Shown one piece after another: positions 9,093 to 18,392 of a stretch of DNA of 64,000 bases (position 1 is its first letter; each line of letters opens with the position of its first letter). Position numbers and translations under genes: made by a program. The stretch covers positions 744,001-808,000 of the forward strand of contig NZ_AP024904.1 of assembly GCF_024347095.1 (NCBI RefSeq), written 5' to 3'. Under the pieces are notes generated by a model. It was not told the DNA's origin. It was given only the letters and a program-made list of their open reading frames with translations, and searched no databases. The DNA comes from Vibrio rhizosphaerae (GTDB lineage Bacteria; Pseudomonadota; Gammaproteobacteria; Enterobacterales; Vibrionaceae).

Positions 9093-9965
9093 TCAAAAAC
9101 TCGACCGATCCAGAACCCGGGCTTTCAAATAAGAACCAAGGCACTTCACTTTACTGATCGCCTCAATTTCGGCCAAAGCCGCTGCGATGACCGGGTCTTG
9201 ATAGTGCCCGTCTAAATCGATAAAAAAGTGATATTTACCGAATTGCGTGCAGGTCGGGCGGGAAATAATCGACGTCAAATTGATTTTACGGCGGGAAAAA
9301 GAGGTCAGAATCTCGCCGAGAAAACCGGGATGATCATGCTCATCAACGACAATCAGGCTGGTTTTATAGTCGGCTTCAGCATAATAAGTCTCCGAATAAT
9401 GCTGGGCAGCAAATACCCAGAACCGAGTCTGATTATTCTCGTAGTCATTGACGTTCTCAATCACCGTATGAAAGGTCTCTTGGTTCGCGCTGTCAGCCGG
9501 AACAATGGCAGCACAGGGCTGTGAGGATTGACGGGCCAATGCCAGTGATTCGGTGTTACTCTCGGTCAGGATAATCTGACATGTCCCCAGAGATTCAATG
9601 AAACGACTACACTGCCCTTTTGCGACAAACTGAACAAATAATTGCTGAATATCTTGCAACGCCACCGCGCTCACACAAGCAAAACGAATCGGCAGAATCA
9701 CTTCCCCGATCACTTTGAGATCCGCGTGAATCAATTGATCAAGCACCGAAGGAATAAATCCCTCAGAGAAGTTTTCAATCGGTAACACCCCGACCTCGCA
9801 AACCGCGCCAATCGCATCCAGTGCGCGTTCGATTGAAGAAAAATACGCCAACTCATACGGGAACATGGGAGCATCAGCGGGCAGTGCTGACTGCTCCGTG
9901 ATGTAGCGAAGTGTCGCTGTTTCTGAAAATGTTCCCCGCGGCCCTAATGTTGCAATTTTTTTCAT
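9093..9965 (-). CDS. Monofunctional prephenate dehydratase with ACT domain
   Basis: The product (290 residues from MKKIATLGPRGTFS) has the dehydratase N-terminal motif GPRGTFSETA, the NQTRFWV segment containing the T-R-F catalytic motif near residue 170, and a C-terminal ACT domain (about 200-275) with a phenylalanine-binding-like SRP element. The enzyme converts prephenate to phenylpyruvate. Enterobacterial and Vibrio PheA is normally fused to chorismate mutase; this copy lacks that domain, so it may be a paralogue. The start at 9965 is supported by AGGGA 6 bases upstream; a longer frame reaches 10016. It converges on the activator gene with only 13 bases between stops. Confidence 0.85.
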   Translation of the reverse strand: MKKIATLGPRGTFSETATLRYITEQSALPADAPMFPYELAYFSSIERALDAIGAVCEVGVLPIENFSEGFIPSVLDQLIHADLKVIGEVILPIRFACVSAVALQDIQQLFVQFVAKGQCSRFIESLGTCQIILTESNTESLALARQSSQPCAAIVPADSANQETFHTVIENVNDYENNQTRFWVFAAQHYSETYYAEADYKTSLIVVDEHDHPGFLGEILTSFSRRKINLTSIISRPTCTQFGKYHFFIDLDGHYQDPVIAAALAEIEAISKVKCLGSYLKARVLDRSSF

Positions 9966-10113
9966 GTCTGTCCCTAACTCATAACCAGCCGGAAAAAGCA
10001 GCCGGTAGTCTAACATAAAAATAAAATCAACAGATGCGTCTCATCAGGCTATCTGCACCGACGCGCTCTCCGGTATGATAGGCGGCAACCTTTTGACGAG
10101 ATGATCGCTCCCG

Positions 10114-11040
10114 ATGCTTCAGACCCAATTAATCAGCTTACTACCGGATTTAGCAACCTTTATTCTGATTGTGAACGAAGGCAGTTTCACCGCCGCAGCG
10201 GCAAAACTCGGTGTCACGCCTTCGGCGCTGAGTAAACTGGTCACCCGGTTAGAGCAGTCGCTGCACGTCAAATTACTGGAAAGAACCACCCGAAAACTGA
10301 TGATTACTCAATCCGGCCAACAGATTTATGATCAGTGTCTGGTGATGATGAAAGCCGCCCAACAAGCGGTTGATTTGTCAACTTCAGAGCATACTCATCC
10401 GTCGGGAACACTGACGGTTGCCGCGCCGGAAGCCTTTCTTAATTCGGTTTTGCAGCCGTTGGTCGTGCCCTTTCTCAAACAGTATCCGGATATTCAGTTA
10501 CGTTTACGCTCGGTAGACGGACACATTGATCTGTTTAAAAGCAATATTGATGTTGCGATTCGTTTAACCGATAAACCGGATGAGAATCTGGTGATGAAAG
10601 AAATTGGTAAAACCAACCTCGTTCTGTGTGCCAGCCCCGACTATCTGGCTGAGCGAGGCCAGCCCGGCCACCCGTTCGACCTAAAACACCACGACTGTCT
10701 CTACCTTGCCGAACATAATAAAGACAATATCTGGACGTTTATGAATACTCAGGAAACCCACACGGTCACCGTCACCGGACGCTATGCGGTCAATCACTCG
10801 CAGATGCGACTCAATGGGGTCAAACACGGGTTAGGGATCGGCATTTTTCACGACTTTGTCGTGCGGGACGCATTGGCCACTGGTGAGATTGTCCGGTTAT
10901 TACCCGACTGGACGATCAAAAGCAGCTATCACGGGGCGATTGTGATGCAATACGCCCAAACCCAATATATGCCTGCCCGCGTGCGGGTGTTTATTGATGA
11001 AATCACCCAGCAACTCACCGCAACACTTCGATTTGACTGA
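10114..11040 (+). CDS. LysR-type transcriptional regulator
   Basis: The 308-residue protein has an N-terminal winged helix-turn-helix (about 12-70; SFTAAAAKLGVTPSALSKLVTRLE) and a periplasmic-binding-like effector domain (about 95-300). This matches the CrgA/DmlR-like group of LysR regulators. It is divergent from the prephenate dehydratase gene with about 150 bases between start codons, so it may control that gene and itself; no LysR T-N11-A box was verified. Effector unknown. Confidence 0.88.
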   Translation: MLQTQLISLLPDLATFILIVNEGSFTAAAAKLGVTPSALSKLVTRLEQSLHVKLLERTTRKLMITQSGQQIYDQCLVMMKAAQQAVDLSTSEHTHPSGTLTVAAPEAFLNSVLQPLVVPFLKQYPDIQLRLRSVDGHIDLFKSNIDVAIRLTDKPDENLVMKEIGKTNLVLCASPDYLAERGQPGHPFDLKHHDCLYLAEHNKDNIWTFMNTQETHTVTVTGRYAVNHSQMRLNGVKHGLGIGIFHDFVVRDALATGEIVRLLPDWTIKSSYHGAIVMQYAQTQYMPARVRVFIDEITQQLTATLRFD

Positions 11041-11104
11041 CGATTGATGCATCCCGGCGGGATTTGCATTCGCCAGCCCATTCACCATGTCTCAACCAAA
11101 CGGT

Positions 11105-11854
11105 TCAATCGTGCGATGATTCGGCGGTAAAAATACGATCAAACTGATTTAACTCAATCACTTTGGCATTGGCTTTTCGTTGCCATTTTGCCTGACTCGC
11201 GACCAGCCAGCGTTGCTGTGAATGTTGAATTATCGCCTGACTGACGCTTGCCTCCCGGAGTTCATATTCCATCGCAAACTCTACCGGCTCTGCCTCGGCC
11301 AATCTGCAAGACTGATTCAAACGACTGACGGCAGCACAGCCGACAATGCCAATATCGGCTGAAAAACGACTAAAAAACTGGCTGACATTTTCACCGACAA
11401 TATCGCCGTCATGACTGCGCAGCCGTCCCTCCGGAAGCCAGATTTCGACCTGCTCATTTTGTGAAAGAATATGCGCCGCTTCAAAGTTATTCGTCACCAC
11501 TCGTAGTTCCTGATGATGCACTAAACGCTCGGCAATCAGCGCGATCGTGGTCCCAATGCCCAGAAAAACAGTACTACCGTCAGGGATCAGCGGTGCCACC
11601 TGTTCGGCAATCAAACGCTTTTCGTCCTGATCGGTTGCCTGCCGTGATAAATAGCTCCGATTCGACAAAGTTGCCGGTAAACCGACGCCGCCATGATGTC
11701 GCCTTGCCAGCCCCATCGCACAGAGTGCATTAATATCCCGGCGAATCGTCTGTGTGGTCACAGCAAAATGCTGCGACAACACATCGATAGCACAATATTC
11801 ATCACGATGGACCAACGCCAGAATCTGCTCCTGACGGACGGTTAACTCTTCCAT
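11105..11854 (-). CDS. DeoR-family transcriptional repressor
   Basis: A 249-residue protein with N-terminal DeoR helix-turn-helix (about 5-55; VTTQTIRRDINALCAMGLARRHHGG) and a C-terminal DeoRC sugar-phosphate sensor domain with the GIGTT and VVTNN loops. ATG at 11854 with AGGTG four bases upstream is preferred over an in-frame TTG at 11857. It lies 53 bases downstream of ugpQ on the same strand and opposite the ugp transport genes, so by analogy with GlpR it probably represses this glycerol-phosphate locus in response to a phosphorylated intermediate. Confidence 0.88.
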   Translation of the reverse strand: MEELTVRQEQILALVHRDEYCAIDVLSQHFAVTTQTIRRDINALCAMGLARRHHGGVGLPATLSNRSYLSRQATDQDEKRLIAEQVAPLIPDGSTVFLGIGTTIALIAERLVHHQELRVVTNNFEAAHILSQNEQVEIWLPEGRLRSHDGDIVGENVSQFFSRFSADIGIVGCAAVSRLNQSCRLAEAEPVEFAMEYELREASVSQAIIQHSQQRWLVASQAKWQRKANAKVIELNQFDRIFTAESSHD

Positions 11855-11907
11855 CAATCACCTGTCATTTGTTGTCAATTGAGTCTTCATTTCTTATATC
11901 TTCGTTA

Positions 11908-12678
11908 TTACGATTCGTTACGACTGATCGCGTCTTTACTGATCGCGTCTTGACTGACGGTTTCCTCAATGACATAGCAATGCGGTTTATCGGTAATCAT
12001 CATATCCACGCCCCAGCGCCAGTGCGCTTCAACCTCGAGCGGCTGGTTGGGCGTATAACAATAGAGCGCATAGCCACGCTGTTTGATGGCCGCGGCCTGC
12101 TGCTCATCGAGATACCGGTAATGACAATGCACACTAAAAGCATCTAAATTTTCCAATATCTCAAAAGCATCTACGGGCATGGTTTCCCATAAAAGGCCGC
12201 GCCGGATCTCTGGCATTATATGCTGCATCACAGCCAGTGCCGTAACGCTGAAACTAGAGAATAACAGTTGATCTTTGGCTATTCCGGCCGCATCGATCAC
12301 CGCCGCAACCCGCTGACAGAGTAATGTTTCGTCATCTCCGGGATAAATCTTCAACTCAATATTGAGATTGACAGAGTGCTGTTTGGCCAGTTGTAAAGTC
12401 GCGGCCAGACTGGGGACGGTTTCATCACGGAATTCAGGGCCGAACCAATTGCCGGCAGAATACCGGGTCAATTCACTGAAAGTCAGCTCCGTCAGTTGGC
12501 CCGCCCCATCCGTACAGCGTTCTAAAGTCTTGTCATGCATCACCACCGGTACTTGATCTGCGGTTAACTGAACATCCAGTTCGATCCATTGGCAGCCAAA
12601 ATCAATCGCTTGTTTAAATGCGGCTAAAGTATTTTCCGGGGCTTGGCTTGAATAGCCACGGTGCGCCATCAATTGCAT
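11908..12678 (-). CDS. ugpQ: Glycerophosphodiester phosphodiesterase, UgpQ-like
   Basis: The product (about 256 residues) has the GDPD signature: MAHRGYSSQAPENTLAAF (HR and E-N), IELDVQLTADQVPVVMHD (metal-binding E-x-D and catalytic H), and IELK. It hydrolyses glycerophosphodiesters to glycerol-3-phosphate plus an alcohol in the cytoplasm. Three in-frame starts compete; the ATG at 12678 has GAGGA 9 bases before it and gives the compact bacterial form with no signal peptide. It is divergent from ugpB and shares a Pho-box-bearing intergenic region, so uptake and hydrolysis are co-regulated. Confidence 0.92.
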   Translation of the reverse strand: MQLMAHRGYSSQAPENTLAAFKQAIDFGCQWIELDVQLTADQVPVVMHDKTLERCTDGAGQLTELTFSELTRYSAGNWFGPEFRDETVPSLAATLQLAKQHSVNLNIELKIYPGDDETLLCQRVAAVIDAAGIAKDQLLFSSFSVTALAVMQHIMPEIRRGLLWETMPVDAFEILENLDAFSVHCHYRYLDEQQAAAIKQRGYALYCYTPNQPLEVEAHWRWGVDMMITDKPHCYVIEETVSQDAISKDAISRNES

Positions 12679-12781
12679 AAACATGTTCCTCACTCGGGGT
12701 CGTGAAGGAAGAATTCCAAACCAATATGACGGTAAGATTGCATTCAGATGACAGTCCTGTCGTTCAAATAAATTCACTTAT

Positions 12782-12799
12782 CTGTCATTTAAGCGTCAT
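12782..12799 (+). promoter_or_regulatory. Pho box (PhoB-binding site) upstream of ugpB
   Basis: CTGTCAT - TTAA - GCGTCAT: two PhoB-type 7-base repeats at the required 11-base period. A further CTGTCG lies upstream near 12755. It is about 100 bases before the ugpB start and would make the locus respond to phosphate starvation, as in E. coli. Confidence 0.7.
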
Positions 12800-12898
12800 T
12801 TTGCTTGCGTAGCGTTCATATGAACATCAACAGCGTGATTTTCACCCCCAGTGAATGTTCGCTTGAATCTTAAAATGAGAATGATAGGGAAAATTAGC

Positions 12899-14206
12899 AT
12901 GACGCTTAAAAAACTCATTGGTTTAACGCTCGCTACGACACTTGTCAGCGCTCCTGTGTTTGCCAAAACCGAAATTCAATGGTGGCACGCCATGGGCGGT
13001 GCTTTAGGAAAAAAAGTGGACCAGATTGCGGCTGATTTTAATGCGAGTCAGGATCAATACGAAATCAAGCCGGTTTACAAAGGGACATATGCCGAAACCA
13101 TGACCAGTGCGATCGCCGCCTTCCGCGCCAAAGAACAGCCTGCGATTGTTCAGGTCTTCGAAGTCGGCACGGCAACCATGATGGGCGCAAAAAAAGCGAT
13201 TTACCCCGTTTACCAACTGATGAAAGATACCCAAGAACCGTTTAACCCCAATGATTATCTTTCTGCAGTGACCGGTTACTACACCACCAATGATGGCAAG
13301 ATGTTGTCTATGCCGTTCAACAGCTCAACGCCGGTGCTTTACTACAACAAAGACATGTTTAAAAAAGCCGGGATTACTGCGCCACCGAAAACATGGGATG
13401 ACATGGGTGAAGTCTCGAAAAAACTGATGCAATCCGGCGCAACCTGTGGGTTCACGACAACGTGGCAATCCTGGACGCAAATCGAAAACTTCGCGGCCCG
13501 CAATAACATTCCGATGGCCACGGAAAACAACGGCTTTGGCGGCCTGAAAACCAAATTTGAATTTAATACCAAACCGTTTGTCAATCATATCAATCAGATG
13601 GCTCAGTGGTCGAAAAGCGGCGTCTTTAAATATGGCGGTCGCCAGTCTGATGCCATGCCACTGTTCTATACCCAAGAGTGTGCGATGAGCATGGGCTCTT
13701 CCGCCGGTCTCGCCGGGATTCAAGAAAACATGAAAGGCATCGATGTCGGAGTCGCTCAGCTCCCTTACGACTCACATGTGATCAAATCACCGCAAAATAC
13801 CATTATCGGCGGAGCATCGCTCTGGGTTCTCCGGGGTCACTCAAAAGCCGAATACAAAGGGGTTGCCAAGTTCTTTAAATATCTGTCCAGCGCCAAAGTT
13901 CAGGCTGACTGGCACCAGTTTACCGGCTACCTGCCGATCACCCGGCAAGCCTATGCGCTAACCAAACAACAAGGGTTCTACGCGAAAAATCCGGGGGCAG
14001 AAGTGGCAGTCATTCAAATGACATCGAAGAAACCGACTGCAAACTCAAAAGGGATTCGCTTCGGTAACTTCCTGCAAACGCGTGACATCATCAACGAAGA
14101 GCTTGAGGCGGTGTGGGCTGGCAAAGAATCGGCCCAAGTTGCACTCAACAATGCCGTCAAACGCGGTAATGCTCAACTGCGCCGCTTTGAGCGGACCCAG
14201 AAATAA
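12899..14206 (+). CDS. ugpB: sn-Glycerol-3-phosphate-binding periplasmic protein UgpB
   Basis: The product (435 residues from MTLKKLIGL) has a signal peptide cleaved after VFA and starts its mature part with TEIQWWHAMGGALG, typical of UgpB. It is a type-2 extracellular solute-binding protein that captures glycerol-3-phosphate or its diesters for UgpAEC. ATG at 12899 has AGGGA 8 bases upstream; earlier in-frame ATGs would add a non-signal leader. Length matches E. coli UgpB. It is followed by a strong stem-loop before ugpA, which would favour high UgpB output relative to the membrane parts. Confidence 0.95.
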   Translation: MTLKKLIGLTLATTLVSAPVFAKTEIQWWHAMGGALGKKVDQIAADFNASQDQYEIKPVYKGTYAETMTSAIAAFRAKEQPAIVQVFEVGTATMMGAKKAIYPVYQLMKDTQEPFNPNDYLSAVTGYYTTNDGKMLSMPFNSSTPVLYYNKDMFKKAGITAPPKTWDDMGEVSKKLMQSGATCGFTTTWQSWTQIENFAARNNIPMATENNGFGGLKTKFEFNTKPFVNHINQMAQWSKSGVFKYGGRQSDAMPLFYTQECAMSMGSSAGLAGIQENMKGIDVGVAQLPYDSHVIKSPQNTIIGGASLWVLRGHSKAEYKGVAKFFKYLSSAKVQADWHQFTGYLPITRQAYALTKQQGFYAKNPGAEVAVIQMTSKKPTANSKGIRFGNFLQTRDIINEELEAVWAGKESAQVALNNAVKRGNAQLRRFERTQK

Positions 14207-14217
14207 CATGTTCCACC

Positions 14218-14242
14218 AAAGCGGATCGACGCGATCCGCTTT
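14218..14242 (+). terminator. Intercistronic stem-loop between ugpB and ugpA
   Basis: Perfect 10-bp stem AAAGCGGATC / GATCCGCTTT with a 5-base loop, ending in only three T residues. Such hairpins after binding-protein genes usually protect the upstream message or partly attenuate transcription. Confidence 0.65.
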
Positions 14243-14264
14243 CACCTGAATAAGTTTACGGATT

Positions 14265-15149
14265 ATGATGTCATCTCAAGTGGTGTTTAAGCATCGGTGG
14301 TTACCGCTGCTGCTGATCGCCCCCCAACTGTTTATTACCTTCGTATTTTTTCTCTGGCCGGCCGGGCAAGCCATTGTCCAGTCCACCCAGCTGGAAGATG
14401 CCTTTGGCATGTCTACCGAATTTGTCGGTGCTGAAAATTTCCTGCGGTTATTTACCGATAGTCATTACCTTGAGTCACTCGGAACCACTTTCATCTTTAG
14501 CAGTGCGGTCGCCTGTCTGGCATTAATCAGTGCGCTGGTGTTGGCCGGTGTGGCAGAAAATGTCGTCCGCGGCGCGCTGGCCTACCGAACCATGCTGATC
14601 TGGCCGTATGCGGTCGCCCCGGTGGTTGCAGGCTCCCTGTGGTTGTTTCTGTTCGATCCGACCATCGGGATTATCAGTGACTGGCTGGGCCAGCTCGGTA
14701 TTGACTGGAACCCCAAATTAAACGGCACTCAAGCCCTGATCATGGTGGTGATTGCCGCAACCTGGAAACAGGTCAGCTATAACTTTCTGTTCTTTCTTGC
14801 GGCCTTACAGTCCGTGCCGAAATCACTGCATGAAGCAGCGGCTATCGATGGCAGCGGCCCCATTAAACGCTTTGTGACTATCAGCTTCCCGTTGATTACC
14901 CCGACCAGTTTCTTTCTCTTGGTGGTGAACTTCGTATATGCCTTCTTTGATACCTTCGCCATCATTCACGCCATGACCCAAGGCGGCCCGAGCAACAGCA
15001 CCTCAACGCTGGTGTACAAAGTGTATAACGATGGTTTCATCGGGCTGGATATGGGCTCGTCGGCGGCCCAGTCGGTAATTCTGATGATCATTGTCGCCCT
15101 GCTCACGGTGGTTCAGTTTAAATATGTCGAGAAAAAGGTGACGTACTGA
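14265..15149 (+). CDS. ugpA: Glycerol-3-phosphate ABC permease UgpA
   Basis: The 294-residue protein has six membrane segments and the permease EAA loop (LHEAAAIDGSGPIKRFVTISFPLI, around residue 185-208) that docks on the ATPase. The N-terminal KHRWLPLLLIAPQL and overall length match UgpA. It forms the membrane channel with UgpE. Two adjacent ATGs (14265, 14268) are possible starts. Its stop overlaps the ugpE start by one base. Confidence 0.95.
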   Translation: MMSSQVVFKHRWLPLLLIAPQLFITFVFFLWPAGQAIVQSTQLEDAFGMSTEFVGAENFLRLFTDSHYLESLGTTFIFSSAVACLALISALVLAGVAENVVRGALAYRTMLIWPYAVAPVVAGSLWLFLFDPTIGIISDWLGQLGIDWNPKLNGTQALIMVVIAATWKQVSYNFLFFLAALQSVPKSLHEAAAIDGSGPIKRFVTISFPLITPTSFFLLVVNFVYAFFDTFAIIHAMTQGGPSNSTSTLVYKVYNDGFIGLDMGSSAAQSVILMIIVALLTVVQFKYVEKKVTY

Positions 15150-15997
15150 TGGTTGAAAAAAGACCCTTATTCAAATTGTTCTGCCACCTGACGCTGATTC
15201 TCGGCATTGCTTCGGTGGCATTTCCGGTCTGGCTGGCGATTGTCGCCACCACACACAGTAACGGCGAGTTTGCCACCGGTACTCCGTTATGGTTCGGCGA
15301 TCTGGGGCTGGATGTCTTCAAAGCGCTGTTTGCCTCGCACGACAAAGTCAATGGCTCCGAATTTCCGCTCGGCCTGATGCTGACCAATTCGTTAATCATG
15401 GCGCTCTGTATCACCGGCGGCAAACTGGTGATCTCGATTTTATCAGCTTATGCAGTGGTATTTTTCCGCTTTCCGGGAAGAATGCTGGCTTTCTGGGTGA
15501 TTTTTTTCACGCTCATGTTGCCGGTTGAAGTGCGGATCATGCCCACTTTCGAAGTGATTACTGACTTACACATGCTGAATTCGTTTTACGGCCTGACGAT
15601 TCCGCTGATTGCCAGTGCCACGGCGACTTTCCTGTTCCGCCAGTTTTTCATGACCGTACCGCACGAGCTGGTTGAAGCGGCACGAATTGACGGCGCGGGA
15701 CCGTGGCGATTTTTCTTTGACATTTTGCTGCCCTTGTCACGCACCAATATTGCAGCGTTGTTTGTCATTACCTTTATCTATGGCTGGAACCAATATCTCT
15801 GGCCATTACTGATTACCACAGATATCAAATACTACACCATCGTGATGGGCATCAAGCAGCTCCTCAACGTCAATGATGGCCTTGTGGAATGGAACAAAAT
15901 TATGGCGATTACCCTCATTGCAATGCTGCCACCGGTTCTGGTGGTCATCGGCATGCAGAAAGCTTTCGTGAAGGGTTTGGTCGATTCGGAGAAATAA
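15149..15997 (+). CDS. ugpE: Glycerol-3-phosphate ABC permease UgpE
   Basis: A 282-residue MalG-type permease with six membrane segments and the EAA loop (VPHELVEAARIDGAGPWRFF, about 168-187). It starts inside the ugpA stop (TGATG), indicating translational coupling, and is followed 7 bases later by ugpC. It is the second channel subunit of UgpBAEC. Confidence 0.95.
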   Translation: MVEKRPLFKLFCHLTLILGIASVAFPVWLAIVATTHSNGEFATGTPLWFGDLGLDVFKALFASHDKVNGSEFPLGLMLTNSLIMALCITGGKLVISILSAYAVVFFRFPGRMLAFWVIFFTLMLPVEVRIMPTFEVITDLHMLNSFYGLTIPLIASATATFLFRQFFMTVPHELVEAARIDGAGPWRFFFDILLPLSRTNIAALFVITFIYGWNQYLWPLLITTDIKYYTIVMGIKQLLNVNDGLVEWNKIMAITLIAMLPPVLVVIGMQKAFVKGLVDSEK

Positions 15998-16004
15998 ATT
16001 CATT

Positions 16005-17111
16005 ATGGCAACGCTAACATTAACAGATATTCAAAAATCTTATCCAAACGGATTTCAGGCAATCCACGGCGTGGATCTGGCAATTGATGACGGGGAAATG
16101 GTGGTTTTAGTCGGGCCAAGCGGCTGTGGCAAATCGACCCTGCTCCGGATGATCGCCGGCCTTGAAGAAATCAGCGCCGGACAATTAATGATCGATGAGC
16201 AACCGGTCAACGATCTCGAACCGGGACAACGCGATATCGCGATGGTATTCCAAAACTACGCGCTTTATCCTCATATGTCGGTATTTGACAACATGGCTTA
16301 CGGCCTGAAAAACCGTAAAGTCCCCAAAGAGCAGATTCGTGAGATGGTGACAGAAACCGCCACCCTGTTAGAACTGGATCATCTGCTGGAACGTAAACCG
16401 AAACAACTGTCAGGCGGTCAGCGTCAGCGCGTCGCGATGGGACGCGCTATCGTACGCTCACCCAAAGTGTTCTTATTTGATGAGCCGCTGTCGAACCTTG
16501 ACGCCAAGCTCCGGGTACAAATGCGTCTGGAGATCAAAAAGCTCCAGCGCCGTTTGCAAACCACCGCCGTTTATGTCACCCATGATCAAGTCGAAGCCAT
16601 GACATTAGGCGATAAGCTGGTGGTGCTCAACAAAGGCAATATTGAACAGGTCGGTACCCCGATGGAGATATACCAGCAACCGGCCTCATTATTTGTCGCG
16701 ACATTTATCGGCGCTCCCGCGATGAATATTCTCAATGGGCTGGTCACAACCAACGGGCTTGAACTGGGATCGTATGAACTGAAGACCGACACCACATGCT
16801 GGGAACTGGGGCAAATAAAGCTGGGAATGCGCCCGGAGCATATTCAGATCGTCGAAAACAATCCGATGTTTGAGGCAACCATCGAGATGATCGAAGTCTT
16901 AGGTGCAGATCTGCTGTTGTATTGCCATATCTGCGGTCATGCCGAGCAAAAATTGATCATTCGGATCCATGAAGAACAGCAATACCGTATCGGTGATACG
17001 CTGGGACTGACCATCGCGCTGGAGAATCTTCACTTGTTCGATGCGACCAGTGAACAGCGCCTGCCCTCGCCTTTACCCGCCACCGAACAGAGCGAGCTGA
17101 TGCATGGTTAG
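16005..17111 (+). CDS. ugpC: Glycerol-3-phosphate ABC transporter ATPase UgpC
   Basis: The 368-residue protein carries Walker A GPSGCGKST (about 38-46), Q-loop VFQNYALYPHM, signature LSGGQRQR (about 135), Walker B VFLFDEPLSNLDAKLR and the switch H in YVTHDQ. A C-terminal TOBE/OB regulatory domain (about 240-360) is of the MalK/UgpC type. It powers the transporter and overlaps the next gene by 8 bases. Confidence 0.95.
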   Translation: MATLTLTDIQKSYPNGFQAIHGVDLAIDDGEMVVLVGPSGCGKSTLLRMIAGLEEISAGQLMIDEQPVNDLEPGQRDIAMVFQNYALYPHMSVFDNMAYGLKNRKVPKEQIREMVTETATLLELDHLLERKPKQLSGGQRQRVAMGRAIVRSPKVFLFDEPLSNLDAKLRVQMRLEIKKLQRRLQTTAVYVTHDQVEAMTLGDKLVVLNKGNIEQVGTPMEIYQQPASLFVATFIGAPAMNILNGLVTTNGLELGSYELKTDTTCWELGQIKLGMRPEHIQIVENNPMFEATIEMIEVLGADLLLYCHICGHAEQKLIIRIHEEQQYRIGDTLGLTIALENLHLFDATSEQRLPSPLPATEQSELMHG

Positions 17112-17913
17112 TCTGATGAAACAATTGACGGCGGAACACGCCAAAAAAATAGAATGGTTGCTCACTGATGTCGATGACACCTTAACGTGGCGGGGCCGGC
17201 TGCCGCCAGAAACACTGGCTTCACTTGAACGGCTGCATCGTTCAGGGGTCAAAGTGGTTGCCGTGACCGGCGCTTGTGCCGGCTGGTGTGATCATATCGC
17301 GAAGTTGTGGCCGCTGTACGGGGTGATTGGCGAAAATGGTGCCTTCTGGATGACCAAGAACCGCCATGGTTTTCAAACCCACTACACGCAACCGCTGGAA
17401 ACCATGCGCTTACGTCAGGCGCAGCTCCGGGATGAAGTCAGCGCCATTCTGGCAGATTATCCGGGCGTCGATTTTGCCGCAGACCAAGGCTACCGAATCT
17501 GCGATGTTGCGGTCAATTTAAGTCAGGATCGCATCCCGGTAGAGAAGTCCATTGCTCAGGATATTGCCCGGCGAATTCGCGAAGTCAATATCGATGGCGA
17601 GCCGGTGAATGTGATGCTGAGTTCCATCCATATCAACGCATGGGTGGGAAAACATACCAAGCAAAGCAGTGGTCAATCGTTTCTCCACAGCATGACCGCA
17701 CAAGATGAGATTGATTTGGCAACCGTGACCTACGTCGGGGATTCACACAATGACGAAGGCATGTTTGCATGGCTGCCTCTGACTTTTGGCGTCAATAATA
17801 TTCTCGCCATCATGGACGATTTAACCCACCAGCCCAGCTTTATCACCGAACGTAATGGTGGCTATGGGTTCTCGGAACTGGCTGATAACTTATTGCAACT
17901 GCGGCAGATGTGA
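17104..17913 (+). CDS. HAD-superfamily (class IIB) phosphatase
   Basis: The 269-residue product has the HAD nucleophile motif DVDDTLT near residue 22, a threonine/serine motif II (VVAVTGA), and the C-terminal metal motif GDSHNDEGM around residue 215. The C2b cap between motifs II and III places it in the Cof/MPGP/trehalose-phosphatase-like group. It overlaps the end of ugpC by 8 bases (or starts at an internal ATG at 17116), so it is the last gene of the ugp operon and probably dephosphorylates an imported or derived phosphate ester. E. coli ugp operons do not end with such a gene, so its substrate is an open question. Confidence 0.85.
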   Translation: MVSLMKQLTAEHAKKIEWLLTDVDDTLTWRGRLPPETLASLERLHRSGVKVVAVTGACAGWCDHIAKLWPLYGVIGENGAFWMTKNRHGFQTHYTQPLETMRLRQAQLRDEVSAILADYPGVDFAADQGYRICDVAVNLSQDRIPVEKSIAQDIARRIREVNIDGEPVNVMLSSIHINAWVGKHTKQSSGQSFLHSMTAQDEIDLATVTYVGDSHNDEGMFAWLPLTFGVNNILAIMDDLTHQPSFITERNGGYGFSELADNLLQLRQM

Positions 17914-17934
17914 CGAGGCCGCTCGCCGTATAAA

Positions 17935-17972
17935 AACAAAGCTAACCCCGCTTTCAGGACGTTAGCTTTGTT
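17935..17972 (+). terminator. Terminator-like stem-loop after the ugp operon
   Basis: Perfect 12-bp stem AACAAAGCTAAC / GTTAGCTTTGTT with a 14-base loop, 22 bases after the phosphatase stop. The descending arm is U-rich (CTTTGTTATT). Confidence 0.75.
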
Positions 17973-18074
17973 ATTGGCTCCTCATCCGGCCACGGAGATA
18001 GGGTGACTGAAAAGAACAGCACAACCCGATTCAGGCACTGTTTGAGATAAAATGGTGCCATTCGCTGGGTAAAT

Positions 18075-18392
18075 TTAGTTGGCCGGATCAAACTGGTTAA
18101 TCAAACAGTAACCTTGATTTCCTTCTCGCCCGGACGTATAAACTGTGCCTGTTTTTCTACCCGATGTCCAAGCGGCAAGTACCATAGACGTCAACGCGGT
18201 ATTCTCTTGTTTAATCAACATCCAGCCATACGGTGTCCCCTTGCAATTTCCGGGCAATCCTTTATCCATCATGATCATAATTCCATTGGTCGTGGCTGTA
18301 ATATTGCTGATACTACCACTTTGATAGCCTTCGGCACTCCAGACACTGACTGACGTTAACGATAACAGTAAACCTACGATTAATTTTTTCAT
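18075..18392 (-). CDS. Small secreted protein of unknown function
   Basis: The 105-residue product has a signal peptide (MKKLIVGLLLSLTSVSVWSA) and a mature part of about 85 residues with two cysteines (GNCKG, GYCLI) likely paired. The pattern GTPYGWMLI ... MVLAAWTSGRK ... VYTSG resembles a small periplasmic protein family common in marine gamma-proteobacteria, but I cannot name it. It stands alone on the minus strand behind the ugp terminator. Function unknown. Confidence 0.75.
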   Translation of the reverse strand: MKKLIVGLLLSLTSVSVWSAEGYQSGSISNITATTNGIMIMMDKGLPGNCKGTPYGWMLIKQENTALTSMVLAAWTSGRKTGTVYTSGREGNQGYCLINQFDPAN

